This document shows, piece after piece, positions 1-11,200 of a stretch of DNA of 64,000 nucleotides. Position 1 is the stretch's first letter; every line of letters begins with the position of its first letter. Under the pieces are notes generated by a model. It was not told the DNA's origin and made no database searches. It saw nothing but the letters and a program-made list of their open reading frames with translations. The DNA is taken from NCBI GenBank assembly GCA_016858145.1, contig JAEHOE010000008.1, forward strand, positions 682,001 to 746,000, read 5' to 3'. This DNA comes from Edaphochlamys debaryana. Taxonomy: Eukaryota > Chlorophyta > Chlorophyceae > Chlamydomonadales. Both the position numbers and the translations under genes were made by a program.

Positions 1-1140
1 TGGAGAGGAGCACGAAAGGGGCAAGGAATGCTGGGGCAAGGTCCTCACTTGCGGCTTCATGTGAGAAGATGTCAAGTAGGTTGTCCTTGTGGTCGTGAGA
101 GGCGGTGACCCCCTGAGAGGGAGAGCCGTTCTTGAGGTCGCCCTTGGCTTCGTAAAGCTGGTTCATCAGCTTTGACTTGTCGTCCGCACGGGGGTCCACG
201 GGGGGCTGCTTGGCGGGGCTCGTTCCTGCTTTCGCGTAGATGAGCGGGCTCAGGTCATCAGCATTGGGCAGGGAGTACCTGCGCTTGCGGTAGGAGCAAG
301 GTGGGGGCAGGCACCGAGAAGGGAGTGCTGGAGAGGGCGGAGCGGGAAGCAAGGGAGGCCAGGGCGTGCGGGCAGGGCGGGCGGGCAGGACGTTGTTGCC
401 TTGCCTAGCACTGCTCACATGTCCTTGGTGCCCGGCGGGGGTTTGGCCTGCACGCCCGGCCTGACCGGGTAGCCCTTAGAGAGGTAGTCGATCATCTTGC
501 CGGCGGGGACGATATTGTAGCCCCACGTGTCCTTGCCCGGATCTTGGCCCAGGTTGTCGTACGTCGCCTGAGGCGGCAGAGGTCGTGGGAGCGGGGGAGG
601 TGGGAGAGGAGATTGGTATTGACGTATGCCCGAGGCCAAGATGTATCGCAAGGAGGTCAGCCCCCGCGCGGAGATGCTGCTGGGCCCGAAGGGGCCCGAG
701 CAACAGCCATTGTCCCCGAGATTCCGGAGCGGGTCCCGGCGCACCTGAGCCATTTGGCCGTAGTGTACCAGCAGTGCTCGCAGGTCATGCGTAAGCTCAT
801 CCGGCTTCGCTTGGTCATAGCCAGCATCTGCGCGGACAGGCGTTGGGTTTTGAGCTGGGCAAGGAGCAGCAACGGAATGGCGGCGACACGGAGAAGGAGT
901 ACGCGCGTTCAGGTGCGTACGCGACAGGCCATAACGACACCAGTTATAAACAGTAAACCGACCCTTCCATCCGTTGGCGCCACGGAGTGTCTGGCCGGGA
1001 GTGCTGGCAGCTGCCTTGACGGTCGCCACCGTTTGGCGCGACACCGGGCGAGACACCGGCCGCGTCCACCGCGACAACAGTGCGGTGCTGCTCAAGAGGC
1101 TATCCTTCTTGAGCAGCGCGACATCACGAGCGAGGCGCAT
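1..1140 (-). CDS. Plastid phospholipase A1-like class-3 lipase, copy A (3' part beyond left edge)
   Basis: Partial gene; only the 5' half lies in the window. Exons read from the minus strand: 963-1140, 745-827, 419-567 and 49-278; bases 1-48 are intron. Phases and exon lengths match copy B (6264-9818), including an identical 83-bp second exon. The start is ATG at 1140 (an in-frame ATG at 1167 is possible). The N-terminus is Arg/Ser-rich with no acidic residues after the first few and ends at TVATVKA, a typical algal chloroplast transit cleavage context. Shared family motifs are HYGQMAQV, ATYDNLG, TWGY, GKMIDYL and LSPLIYA. The catalytic GHSLG exon would lie to the left of the window. The first donor (GTCGGT) is weak. 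Assignment to the plant PLA1-II/DAD1-like class-3 lipases, which hydrolyse sn-1 acyl chains of plastid glycerolipids, rests on similarity to copy B. Confidence 0.75.
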
Positions 1141-1167
1141 TCTAAATGCCGTTGCCACCACAACCAA

Positions 1168-2581
1168 TTGTGAACTGATCTTTCGACCTATCCGTTTGGC
1201 GCCTATCGGGACAAGTTGAGCTCAACTTTGCTCTGCACACTGTGCGCTTGTGGCAGCAAGTCGTAAACGATCTGCTCTTCATCTCGATGCAATGGGCGCG
1301 AATTTGCCGCGTGTCGCGTTTTGCGCGCCAACCGCCGCGTCCCGTACTTGCGGGGCCCCTCCCGAATAACGCGCTCTCCAGCCCTTGAGCAATGACGCAT
1401 ACGTTTTTTTGGAATACTCGTCAGGGCGTTTAGCATCCCAGACCTGTCAAGATCCGCCACCACCAGGGCCCGGCTGGGAACGATGCCAAGACGATCCCGG
1501 CGGCAGGGGTGATCCGCGGGGCCTGGCGAGTTTGCACTCTACTCGAGACTTTTCGCGGCCACTCAGAGGCCTATCTGTGACACCCCGATTCCCCGCCGTC
1601 CGCAGTCACTTACCTCCTTCGCATCGAAGCCGTCAAGGCCCGGTGCTGCCTCTAACCTTGAAGCAGCGGGTCCGTCCACCAGTCGGCCGGGCTTCCTCGA
1701 CTGTTCTGCGCTCTGTCCTAGCCGCCGGGCGCCAAGGCCGGGCGCCCAAGCTGCGGGGCCGGGGCACGGACAGGGAGCTTGGGTGTGGGAGGCTTAGGCC
1801 TCAAGCTTGGTGGGAATGGCCAAAGCCACAGCTTCGCTGCGCAAGCGCAGTGCCCGACACAGGTGGGGCCGGCAGTGGCCTCCCATCCAGAAGTGCCTCA
1901 GGTTGAGCAGTAGCCTGAGCTTACCCTATGCGCAGTATGCTCACCAGCAGGCAACGTGTAAGGCAGGACCTCGGCCGCTGCCCGCGTCGCCAGCTGGTCA
2001 TCCGGGCCCGGCCGGTCAGCCGTGAGAGACTTGCGTGGGCGGGCCCCGCTGGCCTCAGCACGTGCCCGGGACAGCACCGCCGTCAGGGCCGAGGTGGTGG
2101 GCATCCTGGGTGCTGAGGCGAAGGTTGCCGCGTCAGGGCGAGAGGTTTGGGCGGAGGGAGGTGCGGGAGACTGTCGATTGGGAGCGGACAGGCGTGGTAC
2201 GGGCGGCGGGGAGGCTGTTGACCGGGTGGGTTAATTGGGCTTGGCCGGCCCGCTGGGTGCGGCCTTCTGCTTCGGCTCCCCGGCCGCCTTCTTACCTGCC
2301 TCAGGGCCGCCCCCAGAACCGATGTACTCCTTGCCCGGTGGGCCGGACGCTTTCTGCGTGGATGGCTTGGATGGCCGGCCACAACTACGAAACTCCGCAG
2401 CAAAGGCCGCTGCCAGGACTGAGCACTACTACGCGCTACGTGTACGAATAATGGGGCTGCACCGGCCAGAGCTGCTCATGACAGCTGGCATGCGGTCGAG
2501 CAGTGTGTGCATCGCGCTCGGCCTAAAGCGCAGCGAGCTGCTATTCTGCCTTCGGTGTGATGTAATGCGGACGGAGAAGCT
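1168..2581. other. Interval upstream of lipase copy A and of the F-box gene; two weak candidate minus-strand exons
   Basis: No convincing gene. Two open stretches on the minus strand look mildly protein-like. One at about 1613-1797 ends in a strong donor (GAG|GTAAGT) after a reading ending GLDGFDAKE. The other, at about 2231-2400, is Lys/Ala/Pro-rich, uses AAG lysine codons and ends GPAKPN-stop. They could not be joined into one gene, because the second stop lies upstream of the first stretch. The rest presumably holds divergent promoters for the lipase (minus) and F-box (plus) genes; no specific element was recognised. Confidence 0.2.
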
Positions 2582-4870
2582 TTGGAAGCTGTCCTCGAGC
2601 GGCAAACGCCCATGCAAGTCTCGTCCACAGGCGCGATCAGAGCTGACACGCAAGCTCAGTGCTGCACAGACCAAATGTCCACCGAAGCAAGCGAACCTGA
2701 CATGCAACCAGCTTTGAGCCGCATCACTGCGGCCACACCCCTTCACAGGGATGCGACTCCTGCGCCCGACTACGAGGCCAAACAGCCTTCTGCGACCAAC
2801 CGGGCGGACCGCGACACTCGTTCGGGCCGCAGTGGCACTTCGTCGGGCCCACCTCTCGGGGGCCCACCCGCCCCGCCCCCACTGACACCCGCCCGCGAGA
2901 CCTCCATTACTGATGTGCCAGACGCGGTGATACACCTCATCGTAGGCTACATGATGCTTCCCAACCGCTTCGGATGCCTCGACCTGCCCTCGGTAAGGCT
3001 TTCAGCCGACCTGCCCCTCACGAGTCGCCTTCCTAAACCCCTTGACTTACATCTTGTTTCCCCCACTGCCCTCTCCCAGATCTTCTGCGCGGCAAGCACC
3101 TGCAGGGCCCTGAGGCGCGCTGTGCACGCCTCCCTGGAGCACGTGGGGAATCTGGCCATAGCATTTCACGGTCGCGGGGTGAGGCAGGGCCCTGGCCAGC
3201 TGTCAGGGCAAGGGTGGGCCCATGGCTATCACACAGGGGTCCACTACCAACACCCACCCTCTCCTTTCCGCCGAGCAAAACCCGTTGCCCACACTCTCCC
3301 GTACTGTGTTGCATGCCCTTGCCCCCAGGCCTGTGCCGCTGCGCTGGCTGCGGTGTTGCCCCTCCTGGTGCGCTGCCGGGCCCTGGACCTCCGAAGCGCC
3401 TTCCGCTGGATGGGGCCGGGGGCGTGCAGGGGCATCGCGGGGGTGGGCGGTTGAGGGATGAGGGATGAGGGAGGGGGACCGAGGGACTACAGCCAGCTAG
3501 CCGTGAGAGGCGTTCTCAACTCCCGGGGCCGCCTTGCTCGGCTGGTTGGGGTTTTCACACTTTTGAGCCCTTGACTTGCGCGTGTTTGTGGCATGACGTT
3601 GGTGACTGATGGGCGGCATACCGCGCGCATCCCCTGCCCGCAGGCGCTGTGCCACGGGCGCCTCGACCACCTCTCGGTGAGCGCACCGGCAGCGGCATGG
3701 TTTGCTTGCCGTGAAGCGGGGGATGCTATCATGCGGCCAAGCAGTTGTGCATTTGCCTTTGTGCTTACCAGGCCTGGAGGAGGGACTCTCGGACCACCTT
3801 TGTGGGTCACGTGCACCGGGGCTGGCGTCGCAGCACCTTACCTCCTCGCTGAGCACTCGCCTGCTGCCTTCCTCGGGGCAGCTGGCTTTGCAGCGCCTAG
3901 CCCACGCGCTCACCGCTGCCCTCCTCGCCTGCATCCTTCCCCCGCAGCACCTGTCCCTCCGCAGCGCTGGGGACGTGGGTGACGGCTCCGTGCTCTCCCG
4001 GCTGCCGGCGCTGACGTCATTGGACCTCACCTGGTGCCGGAGCGTGCAGGGCAGGGCGGTGGGTGCGGGCGTGGCGGGGGGCGGGATACGCAATGAGAGC
4101 TGCGTGTTCTGCGTTCATGTCAAACCCCCGCTCCCTATGCCCCTCTCCAGCTTGCTCCCTTCGCCGCCCGGCTCAAGTCGCTGTGGGTGCACGGCTGCGA
4201 CCTGGTAGACGACGCGCTGTGCCTGGGTGGGTGGGGCGGGTGGGCGGCAGTAGGGGAGTCTTGAGGGATGGATGGAGCGCAGAGCGGAGTATGGCGGTCG
4301 GGGCGGCCGCCGCAGGAGGACTTGCCGTCAATCGGGTAGCGCTGACCCGTCACCCTCTTCTCCTGTTCCCGCCCCCTCCTTCCGCCCTTTCCTGCAGGCC
4401 TGGCTGCCCCGACGGCTCCCCCGCTCGCACCGAGCTGCTCGACATTACATGGACTCGCGTGGGGGATACGGGTCTCATGGCCATGGCCCTTCCCCGCACC
4501 CAGGCCACGGCCCCGCGTCCTGCACTTGCGGCGGGGCTTGCGCCGCCAACGCAGCCGGATGCACCAGCGGGCGGCGCAGCGGCGGCGGAGCCCGCTGGCG
4601 GCGGCGGGGATGCGGGAGCCGGGGCAGCGGCGGCTGGGGCGGATGCAGGCGGGGCGGGGCACCACGCAGGCGGCACAGCATGGGGGCCGATGCCCCTGCG
4701 CGGCTGTGTGGGTCTCCGGTGCCGCGGCTGCGGAGTCTCATGCTGGGGGGGGGGATCCCTTCGATCCAAAGGACTTCTGGGTCAGTTTGTCGTACACGAC
4801 GGGCATATCGACCGACAGGCTGGAGGAGTTCAAGCGAATGCGGCCGGAGGTGGACATCACGTGCATCTAA
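2582..4870 (+). CDS. F-box / leucine-rich-repeat protein
   Basis: Probably a substrate-recognition subunit of an SCF-type ubiquitin ligase. Proposed exons: 2582-2992, 3080-3178, 3329-3442, 3644-3676, 3948-4058, 4151-4230, then 4398 onward, all in phase. After a disordered Pro/Gly-rich leader, the F-box-like segment runs from ITDVPDAVIHLIVGYMM across the first intron to FCAASTCRALRRAVHASL. It is followed by LRR units: ALDLRSAF, LDHLSHLSLRSAGD, LPALTSLDLTWC, LKSLWVHGCDLVDDAL and LLDITWTRVGDTGLM. The C-terminus is unresolved. The LRR frame is open to a stop at 4887, but a better-looking tail (DPFDPKDFWVSLSYTTG to RPEVDITCI, stop at 4870) is in another frame right after a 10-G run at 4745-4754. 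The start could also be the ATG at 2675. Confidence 0.65.
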
Positions 4871-4981
4871 GAGCTTGGCTAGGTTAGCACGCGCTGACCG
4901 TACTGCATGGTGGCGGGGGGCTTTAGGCTTGCTGGCTTTGGCGGGTTGCGTGCTCGGGCGAAGCGTTCAGTCCCCAGCCCG

Positions 4982-4986
4982 TGTAA
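4982..4986 (+). terminator. TGTAA poly(A) signal of the F-box/LRR gene
   Basis: TGTAA is the usual chlorophyte polyadenylation signal. It lies about 110 nt beyond the stop at 4870. Confidence 0.4.
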
Positions 4987-5022
4987 TCCAAGGTAGAAGA
5001 GAACAACTTGGCGAAGAGCCAT

Positions 5023-5165
5023 TCCAAGGTTGTTCACTGGTTGGCCTAACCAGGGTGCGTGGTTCACTGGTTGACGTGAGCAGGGTGGTTTACAGCAAGC
5101 GCAATGCAGGGTGGTTCACTGGTTGGCCTAAGCAGGGTGGTGTATTCCAGGGTGGTTCATTGGGC
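5023..5165. repeat. Degenerate tandem repeat, unit around GGTTCACTGGTTGGCCTAAG
   Basis: Three to four imperfect copies of a roughly 26-bp unit (TTCACTGGTTGGCCTAA-CAGGGTG type) begin near 5029, 5060, 5112 and 5150, with spacers of variable length. It is minisatellite-like and probably non-coding. Confidence 0.6.
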
Positions 5166-5297
5166 AGGGACGGGTTGACCCTGAATGCCCGATTCCGTGC
5201 GTGAGGGGTCTCTTGGGCCCGGGATATGCAAGCAAGGCGAAAGGTGCGAGATAACTTGAGGGCCAAGGCCTCCCGCGCACCCTGGCTGGAAGCCTAC

Positions 5298-5333
5298 TGC
5301 CGCGGCCACCCGCCACGCCGCGGCCACCCGCCA
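5298..5333. repeat. 18-bp unit, two tandem copies
   Basis: GCCGCGGCCACCCGCCAC occurs twice back to back within intergenic DNA. Confidence 0.6.
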
Positions 5334-6263
5334 TCAGCCTGGGCACTCCCCCATCCACCTCTGCCGCTCACCAGATCGGAGGTGGCTCAGTGGTACCGCA
5401 GCGGGCCAACTGTATTCCTTGTGCTACAACAACAAGGCCCGTCTCTCTAAGTGCTCGCACTGTCCGAGCACGATTTGCTCATACTTGCCTCTGGCATGGC
5501 CACAAACAAAGACAAGTTTGTCTACACTGCCCTGCTAATGATCTCCATCTTGAGGGGATGTGAGGCCTCCCTCCATCAGCGTCCCGCCAGGGCCACGCCA
5601 AAGAACGCTGCGTCAGAGCCCTCGTCCATACATCTTACCTCCAGGTCACGCGCCATGTCCCACCCTCCATCCTTGTGTGATACATGATACGGTAGGTGAC
5701 GCCTCAACCTCCCATGAGCCCCCCCACTAGCCCGCGCCGGCGCCGCCTCAACGTCCTCCACCCTCCGCCACCAAGCGGCTAGCAACTAAACCTTTTGCAA
5801 CTCGTAATGTTCCCGCCATGGTGTTAGGCAAGGCATGATAATGTGTGACGGCCACTGTGATGAGAAACCGGATGAGATCACCACCAAAACTTCTCTCGAA
5901 CCTCCACGCGCCACAATGTGTGGGGTAAGCGCCCATGTCGTACGCGGCCCTCATTCGAACGAGATACCTGGCATCTCCAACGCTGCAATGCATAACGCTG
6001 CGCTGCTATCACGCCTGCAAGTGTCACATGGTATCGACAGCCGATGCGCGTGCTCGCATGCACGATCACCTGATGATGTACAACGAGCCAACGAATGACA
6101 ACAAAATCTTTGCGGCACGAGTGTTGCTGCCGTACAATACGTCCGTGCCTCTCAGCCCTACCTGGGATTACTCTAGCTCTTCCTGATAGCTCTCACCGCT
6201 GCACTAGGCTCTTATCTACAATTTCCATCGCCCTGCATCGTCAGGCCTTGCTCCCCTACCACT

Positions 6264-9200
6264 TTAGACCGGCTTGGCCGGGAACTGCCAGCGGCCGTCG
6301 GCCAGCTGCTGGTAGCCGCGGTCCACGTGGGCACGCCACCAGTCCGCGGGGTACTCCTTGTCCACCAGGATGTCGTCTCCCTTGTTGAGCAGCAGCGGGT
6401 TGCGGTTGGTGGTGAGCGGCTGGCCCTTGGCGTCCACGCCCTTCTTGTCCAGGAAGTGCAGGTACACCTGGGGTACGGAGTGAGGCCAGGGGAGGTAGGG
6501 AGGCTCAGCCCGTGCAGTCGGGCAGAGAGGAGGACCCCTGAACCCGGGCGAGTTGCGGAGGTACGGAAGGCGTTACCCGAGGGTAACGGCACGAAATAGG
6601 GAGGAGCGCTAAGGGGCGGGGTGACCGTGCGGTGTGGCAGCGGGTACACGCACCTCTGCCGCCAGGCATCAAGTGCAAGGGCCTGTGCAGCTAGCCAACC
6701 AGCCGCCCTACGCACAATTCTAGCTCCGTGCACCATTGGCTTACCTCGAGGTTGTGGTGCTTGCCGATGTTGTCGGTGGCGCCCAGGGGCTTGCCGTTGT
6801 GGTCCACGAAGTTCTTGTCCGAATCCACCTGCCGGGGTGGGGGAAGCCAAGGTCAATAGCAAGCCGACCTGAGCCAGTATACCCGCCCATACCCGCCCAC
6901 GTGGAGCGCGCGTATGTGTGGCACATGGAGGATGTAAACAGGGCACAGCGCAAGCTGCTACGCCACGAGGGGCAGACGCACCAGGCACTCCTGCTTGCAA
7001 GCTCACGCTACCGCATGCATGACACGGGCTCCCCCACCTCAGACCCCCTCTCAGACCCCCTCCCAGGCCCCCCTCTCAGCCCCCACCTCGAGGATCTGTC
7101 CCACGTGGAAGTAGCCCCAGCGGCTCCGCCAGTTGAAGGTGTCAGAGCACACGCAGCACACCCAGTTGTAGAACGAGCCGAACGCGCGCTCGGCCGGGGA
7201 GTCCATGTCGTCGAAGACGTTCACGCCGAGCTTGTACAGCACCGAGGTCAGCACCTGAACCCAGCCGCCTGCGGGGTGCGTGGGGCGTACGGCATTAAGT
7301 TGGGATCAGCACATGAGCGGGCGGGAAGGCCAGGCGTTGCGCACAGCAGAGAGTTTAGATTGGTGGCGGGCTTACTGCTGTAGGATCCCCGGTCCCCGGT
7401 CCCCGCCCTAGCCATTAGGATCTCAGTCCACTCACCCGGGATCTTGGGTACGGCATCTTTGACGTTGCAGATGCGCAGCTCCTTGACGTGCAGATTGTCA
7501 CTGAAGTCCTCGAGGAACTTGAAGTTGCCGACGCGGGGCGGCGCGAAGGCGATGGCGCTGACCTTGGGCATGGCCTTGGTCTTCCAGCCCTTGCGCTCCG
7601 ACTCGAGCTTGGGGTCCGCCCACATATCCTTGAGCTGCAGGCCGATGTCGTACGCCGACAGGGTGCTCAGCGCGCCGCCCAGGCTGTGGCCTGTGGGAGT
7701 GGGGAGGCAGCAGGGAGCGGAAGGATAAAGGACTGCCGGCGGCTTTGCAGACTTGTGGGACCGTGCCAGGGTGCCAGCGGAGAAACTCGCTCCCTGACTG
7801 GTTTTCGCACACGTGCTATCCGCGCCCTCGACCCTCACCTGTGGTGGTCACGGTGGTGATGTTGTACTCCTGCTGCAGCTTCTTGAGCCACTGGGTCACC
7901 ACCTGGGGCAGACACAACCGGGAGAACGACGGGTGAGGTCAAGAGATTACGGGTGAGTTGACCACAACCCCCAGGTACTGGTAATGATCTCAACGTGCCA
8001 TACACACCGTGCGCGGCGCGACTTCTTTGGTGCCCTTCTTCGGCAGAGCGGGCACGGCACCGGGGTTGGAGGGGTCCGGCTGACGCGCGTTGCGCATGTA
8101 GAGGTCATGGAAGCCGTCATGCACGCCCGGCTTGTGCGGGTCCGCGGTGGGGCATTCGCCATCCTGGTCGAACTTAGGATCGAACGGGACCTGTGTGCAG
8201 GTGAGCGGGTGGGTTGTGAGGTGGGGCACGGGTGGGGTTAGGAGGGGGCGGTGGGCAGGGCCGGCAGGGTTACCAAACGCGGGCCGGACATGGACAAAGG
8301 TGTGGGCGGGGCGCTGGGCAGGGCAAGGAAGGAAGGCACGCCACCAGGGCGTCGCCTGGTCCGACAACAACCGCAAGCTGAACAGCAGCCCAGCTACACA
8401 CACGCTAGCACGGGGCACGCACCAGCTTGTCCTGTCCGAAGTTGGCGGCCCACTCCTCCTTGAAGATGGTCCCGCGCCACACGAACACGGCATCGCGCTC
8501 GCTGTCGGGTCCCGAGGGCTGCGAGACGGCCACGTAGCCCATGAAGGCCGAGCGGCTGACCAGGCCGCGGCCGGTCTTGGGGTTCTGCTTGAACAGGGGC
8601 CGGGAGCCGCCGATGAGCGCCGTGGGCAGGGCTGTGGGGGCACGAGATGGGGTGCAAGGGGTAGGGTTAAGCTGGGTGGAATGTGCTGAGCAGTGCCGTT
8701 GCCGTAGCGGCAGGGCAGGGCGCCATGTAGGGGAGGGGCAAACAGCACGCGTATGCAGACGGACGCCAAAGGACAGGGCGGTGAACTGGTGATGTCCTTA
8801 CATGCAGCCGCACTGAAGATGCGGTCAAAGAGCTCCGAGCCGGGCAGGGTGTTGACGCCGGGAAGGGCCCCCTTGCCGTCGGTCCCGGCGGGAGCAGGGG
8901 GCAGATCCTCGCTCACACCCGCGCCGGCTTGCGCGTAGATGAGCGGGCTCAGGTCATCAGCTTTGGGCACGAAGTACCTGCGCTTGCGGTTGGAGCATGG
9001 AGGAAGCAGGCCAGAGACGTCAGGGCGTGCCGTAAGCCAGCGGTGGAACACGCGGCAGGTGCCGTACGCCGCGCGCGCGTGGAGTGCAAGCAGCGCTGTG
9101 CCAGTAGGCAATGTCCTTCCGCCAGGGTCGAGACCCTACTGTCGCCCGCCGCGCCCTGCTCACAGCTCGTTGGTGCCCTTGGGGGTGGAGGGCGTGATCT

Positions 9201-9818
9201 GCACGCCCGGCGCAAGCGGGTAGTTCTGAGTGAGGTAGTCGATCATCTTGCCGGGGGCGACGGTGGTGTAGCCCCACGTGGCGTTGCAGGGGTCCAGGCC
9301 CAGGTTATCGTATGTCGCCTGCGGGAAAGAGGGGGGCGCACACGGTGAGTATCAGAGTGGTCCAGGTCAAGGCAAATAGGCGCAGATTGCGGGGGAGCAC
9401 CTGGTCCCGGAAGGTCCCGGCCGCGACGCCATTGAAGCGTCTCAGCGCACCTGGGTGAGCTGGCCGTAGTGCATCAACAGCATCCGCAGCTCAGGGCTGA
9501 GGTGATTGGGGTTCGTGTAGTCCCAGCCAGCATCTGATGAGCGGGACAGGAAAGGCCAGTTGGCGTTTCGGAAATGGGCATCCCAGGAACCCCAGGAGGG
9601 TCATGTCGTGGGACGTGAGCAGATCGAGCACACACCAACTTACCTGTCCAGCCGCGAGCAGCGTGGCCGCGGAGCTTCTGACCCTCCGTAACTTTGGGCG
9701 ATGAGGGGACGAATGCCTTTACCCTTGTCACCGTTCCGCGAGACACCGGCCGGGCCCGCGAAGCCTGGCTCGAGTTGACGCCATTGCTCACGAGGCCAAG
9801 ACCCCGGGAACGGAGCAT
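6264..9818 (-). CDS. Plastid phospholipase A1-II (DAD1-like) class-3 lipase, copy B
   Basis: Complete gene of eleven exons (minus): 9644-9818, 9451-9533, 9164-9318, 8802-8977, 8423-8631, 8008-8190, 7839-7902, 7436-7690, 7087-7268, 6745-6828 and 6264-6467. All phases agree, giving about 589 aa. Expected to hydrolyse acyl esters of membrane glycerolipids in the chloroplast. Residues 1-35 form an Arg/Ser-rich transit peptide ending VTRVKA. The nucleophile Ser351 sits in GHSLGGALS, made by joining exons 7 and 8. The likely acid is Asp427 in KDAVPKIPG and the likely base is His518/519 in KHHNLEVYLH; this order and these contexts are those of plant PLA1-II enzymes. Upstream family motifs include HYGQLTQV, ATYDNLG, TWGYTTVAPGKMIDYL and FVWRGT. 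An upstream in-frame ATG (9959) would add 47 residues; the start at 9818 was chosen because it aligns with copy A and gives a normal transit peptide. Confidence 0.85.
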
Positions 9819-10804
9819 CCTTGGACACGGTTTGGCTCGAAGAGCTCGCTTGACTGGGGCAACACTGTTGCAAGAGAGTAAAGGCAGATTTCGTGTTGTC
9901 GCCGTTAAAGCGATCACCCCACGGCGACGCTTTTTAACTCGTCGTGGCGTCGTGCACACGGGCGCTGCTACGTGCGCATTCTCGACACAATGCGCGGCGG
10001 TGTGCGCAAACTAGCCGCGTGGCCAGTTCCCCGGGCCAACCGCCACTGACCACCAACCGCCGCGAGCTGCCGCGAGCACCCCGCGCCGAACAGCGCGCCC
10101 GAACGGGCCATCGGAAATGCACCAGTGTGGCCCCAGCACACAGTGATACCCACCCTACGCCTACAACGTGTCGCAAATGCGACACCTCGTTCACCTCGAG
10201 TCGAAGTCAGTTAGGATGGGTGACATGGCAACGTGATGGGCGGACCCCCGGAGGGCGGGGGAAGTGCTGCAACTGTCAGCAAAAAGCTATACCGCCACGC
10301 GCACATGGGCCAGATACCGGCAACCGGCATCTACTAATCCCGTGAGCAGGCATGCAACAATAGAAAGGGGGTAGACCCAACCAGCCAAACCGTGCTGACG
10401 AGCACACACAGGCTTCGAACGCCGGATGCAAGCCGGATGATCCGGGCAACACAAACGCATGACTACCCAAACATCAGTTAAGCGCTCACTGCGAGCCGCT
10501 GCTTGGTCAAGGCTCAAGCACCTCTGAGGTGACGCCCGCTCACCGGGCCGCACCTATCCCCCCCTTTGCCCCCCTTCACCGAAACCACCGGCCCCAACAC
10601 TGTATGCAGGGACCGTTCCGCTCGGGCGCGCGCGTGCCCTGGACCCCAGCTAGCCCATTCTTCCACGACTGTGCTCCTCCCTGTCCCCGTCAGAGCAGTG
10701 GGCTACCAGCCCGAGGTCCGGCCCCAGCACCCGCGTCCGCGGCTGGTGGCTCAGTACGCTGCCGCGCTCCTCACACCATCCCCCTCCCTCTGCGGGCCTC
10801 GGCG
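9819..10804. other. Intergenic region between lipase copy B and the 3' end of the giant gene
   Basis: It should contain the lipase 5' UTR and promoter and the giant gene's 3' UTR. No clear TATA box, TGTAA signal, RNA gene or repeat was seen, and open frames on both strands lack recognisable domains. Confidence 0.35.
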
Positions 10805-11200
10805 CTAGCCCGCCATGAGCGCCCTGCAGTCGTACAGCGCCAGGGTGCTGTCCACGGTGCCCACCGCCAGGTAGGAGGTGCCCGAGGGGCCCACGGGGGA
10901 CCAGGCCAGGGACCAGACCTGGGGGGGTGCGGGCAGAGGGGAGAGGAGACACGGCTTGCATGTGTGCCGGCAGCTACACACAACACTTCCCTCCCTGCAT
11001 GCCCTCTTCGCACACATTGAACCCCCCTTCCCCATGCTCACCAGGGAATTGAAGCCCTCCGCCTTCCCCACCAGCTGCCCGCGCACGCCCTCGCCCCCGC
11101 GCGCCCCTCCCGCCGTGTCCAGGCGCCAGATGCGGACCGTCTTGTCGGGGGCGAGCACCGCCAGAACCTCGCCGCCGGGCGCGAAGGCCATGCAACCGAA
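10805..11200 (-). other. C-terminal WD40 units of the giant gene, last two exons
   Basis: Exons 11042-11200 and 10805-10918 (stop TAG). They read MAFAPGGEVLAVLAPDKTVRIW and VWSLAWSPVG...YLAVGTVDSTLALYD. The upstream exon (11514-11577) ends in phase 0 on a donor, and the acceptor at 11201 continues in phase 0, so no gene break is needed. Confidence 0.7.

Larger units (their letters stand above)
4871..6263. other. Intergenic region between F-box gene and lipase copy B
   Basis: No gene recognised. It holds the 3' ends of two convergent genes, degenerate repeats at 5023-5165 and an 18-bp tandem duplication at about 5298-5333. Short open frames on both strands show no motif, no good splice sites and no homology that I can name. 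Confidence 0.4.
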
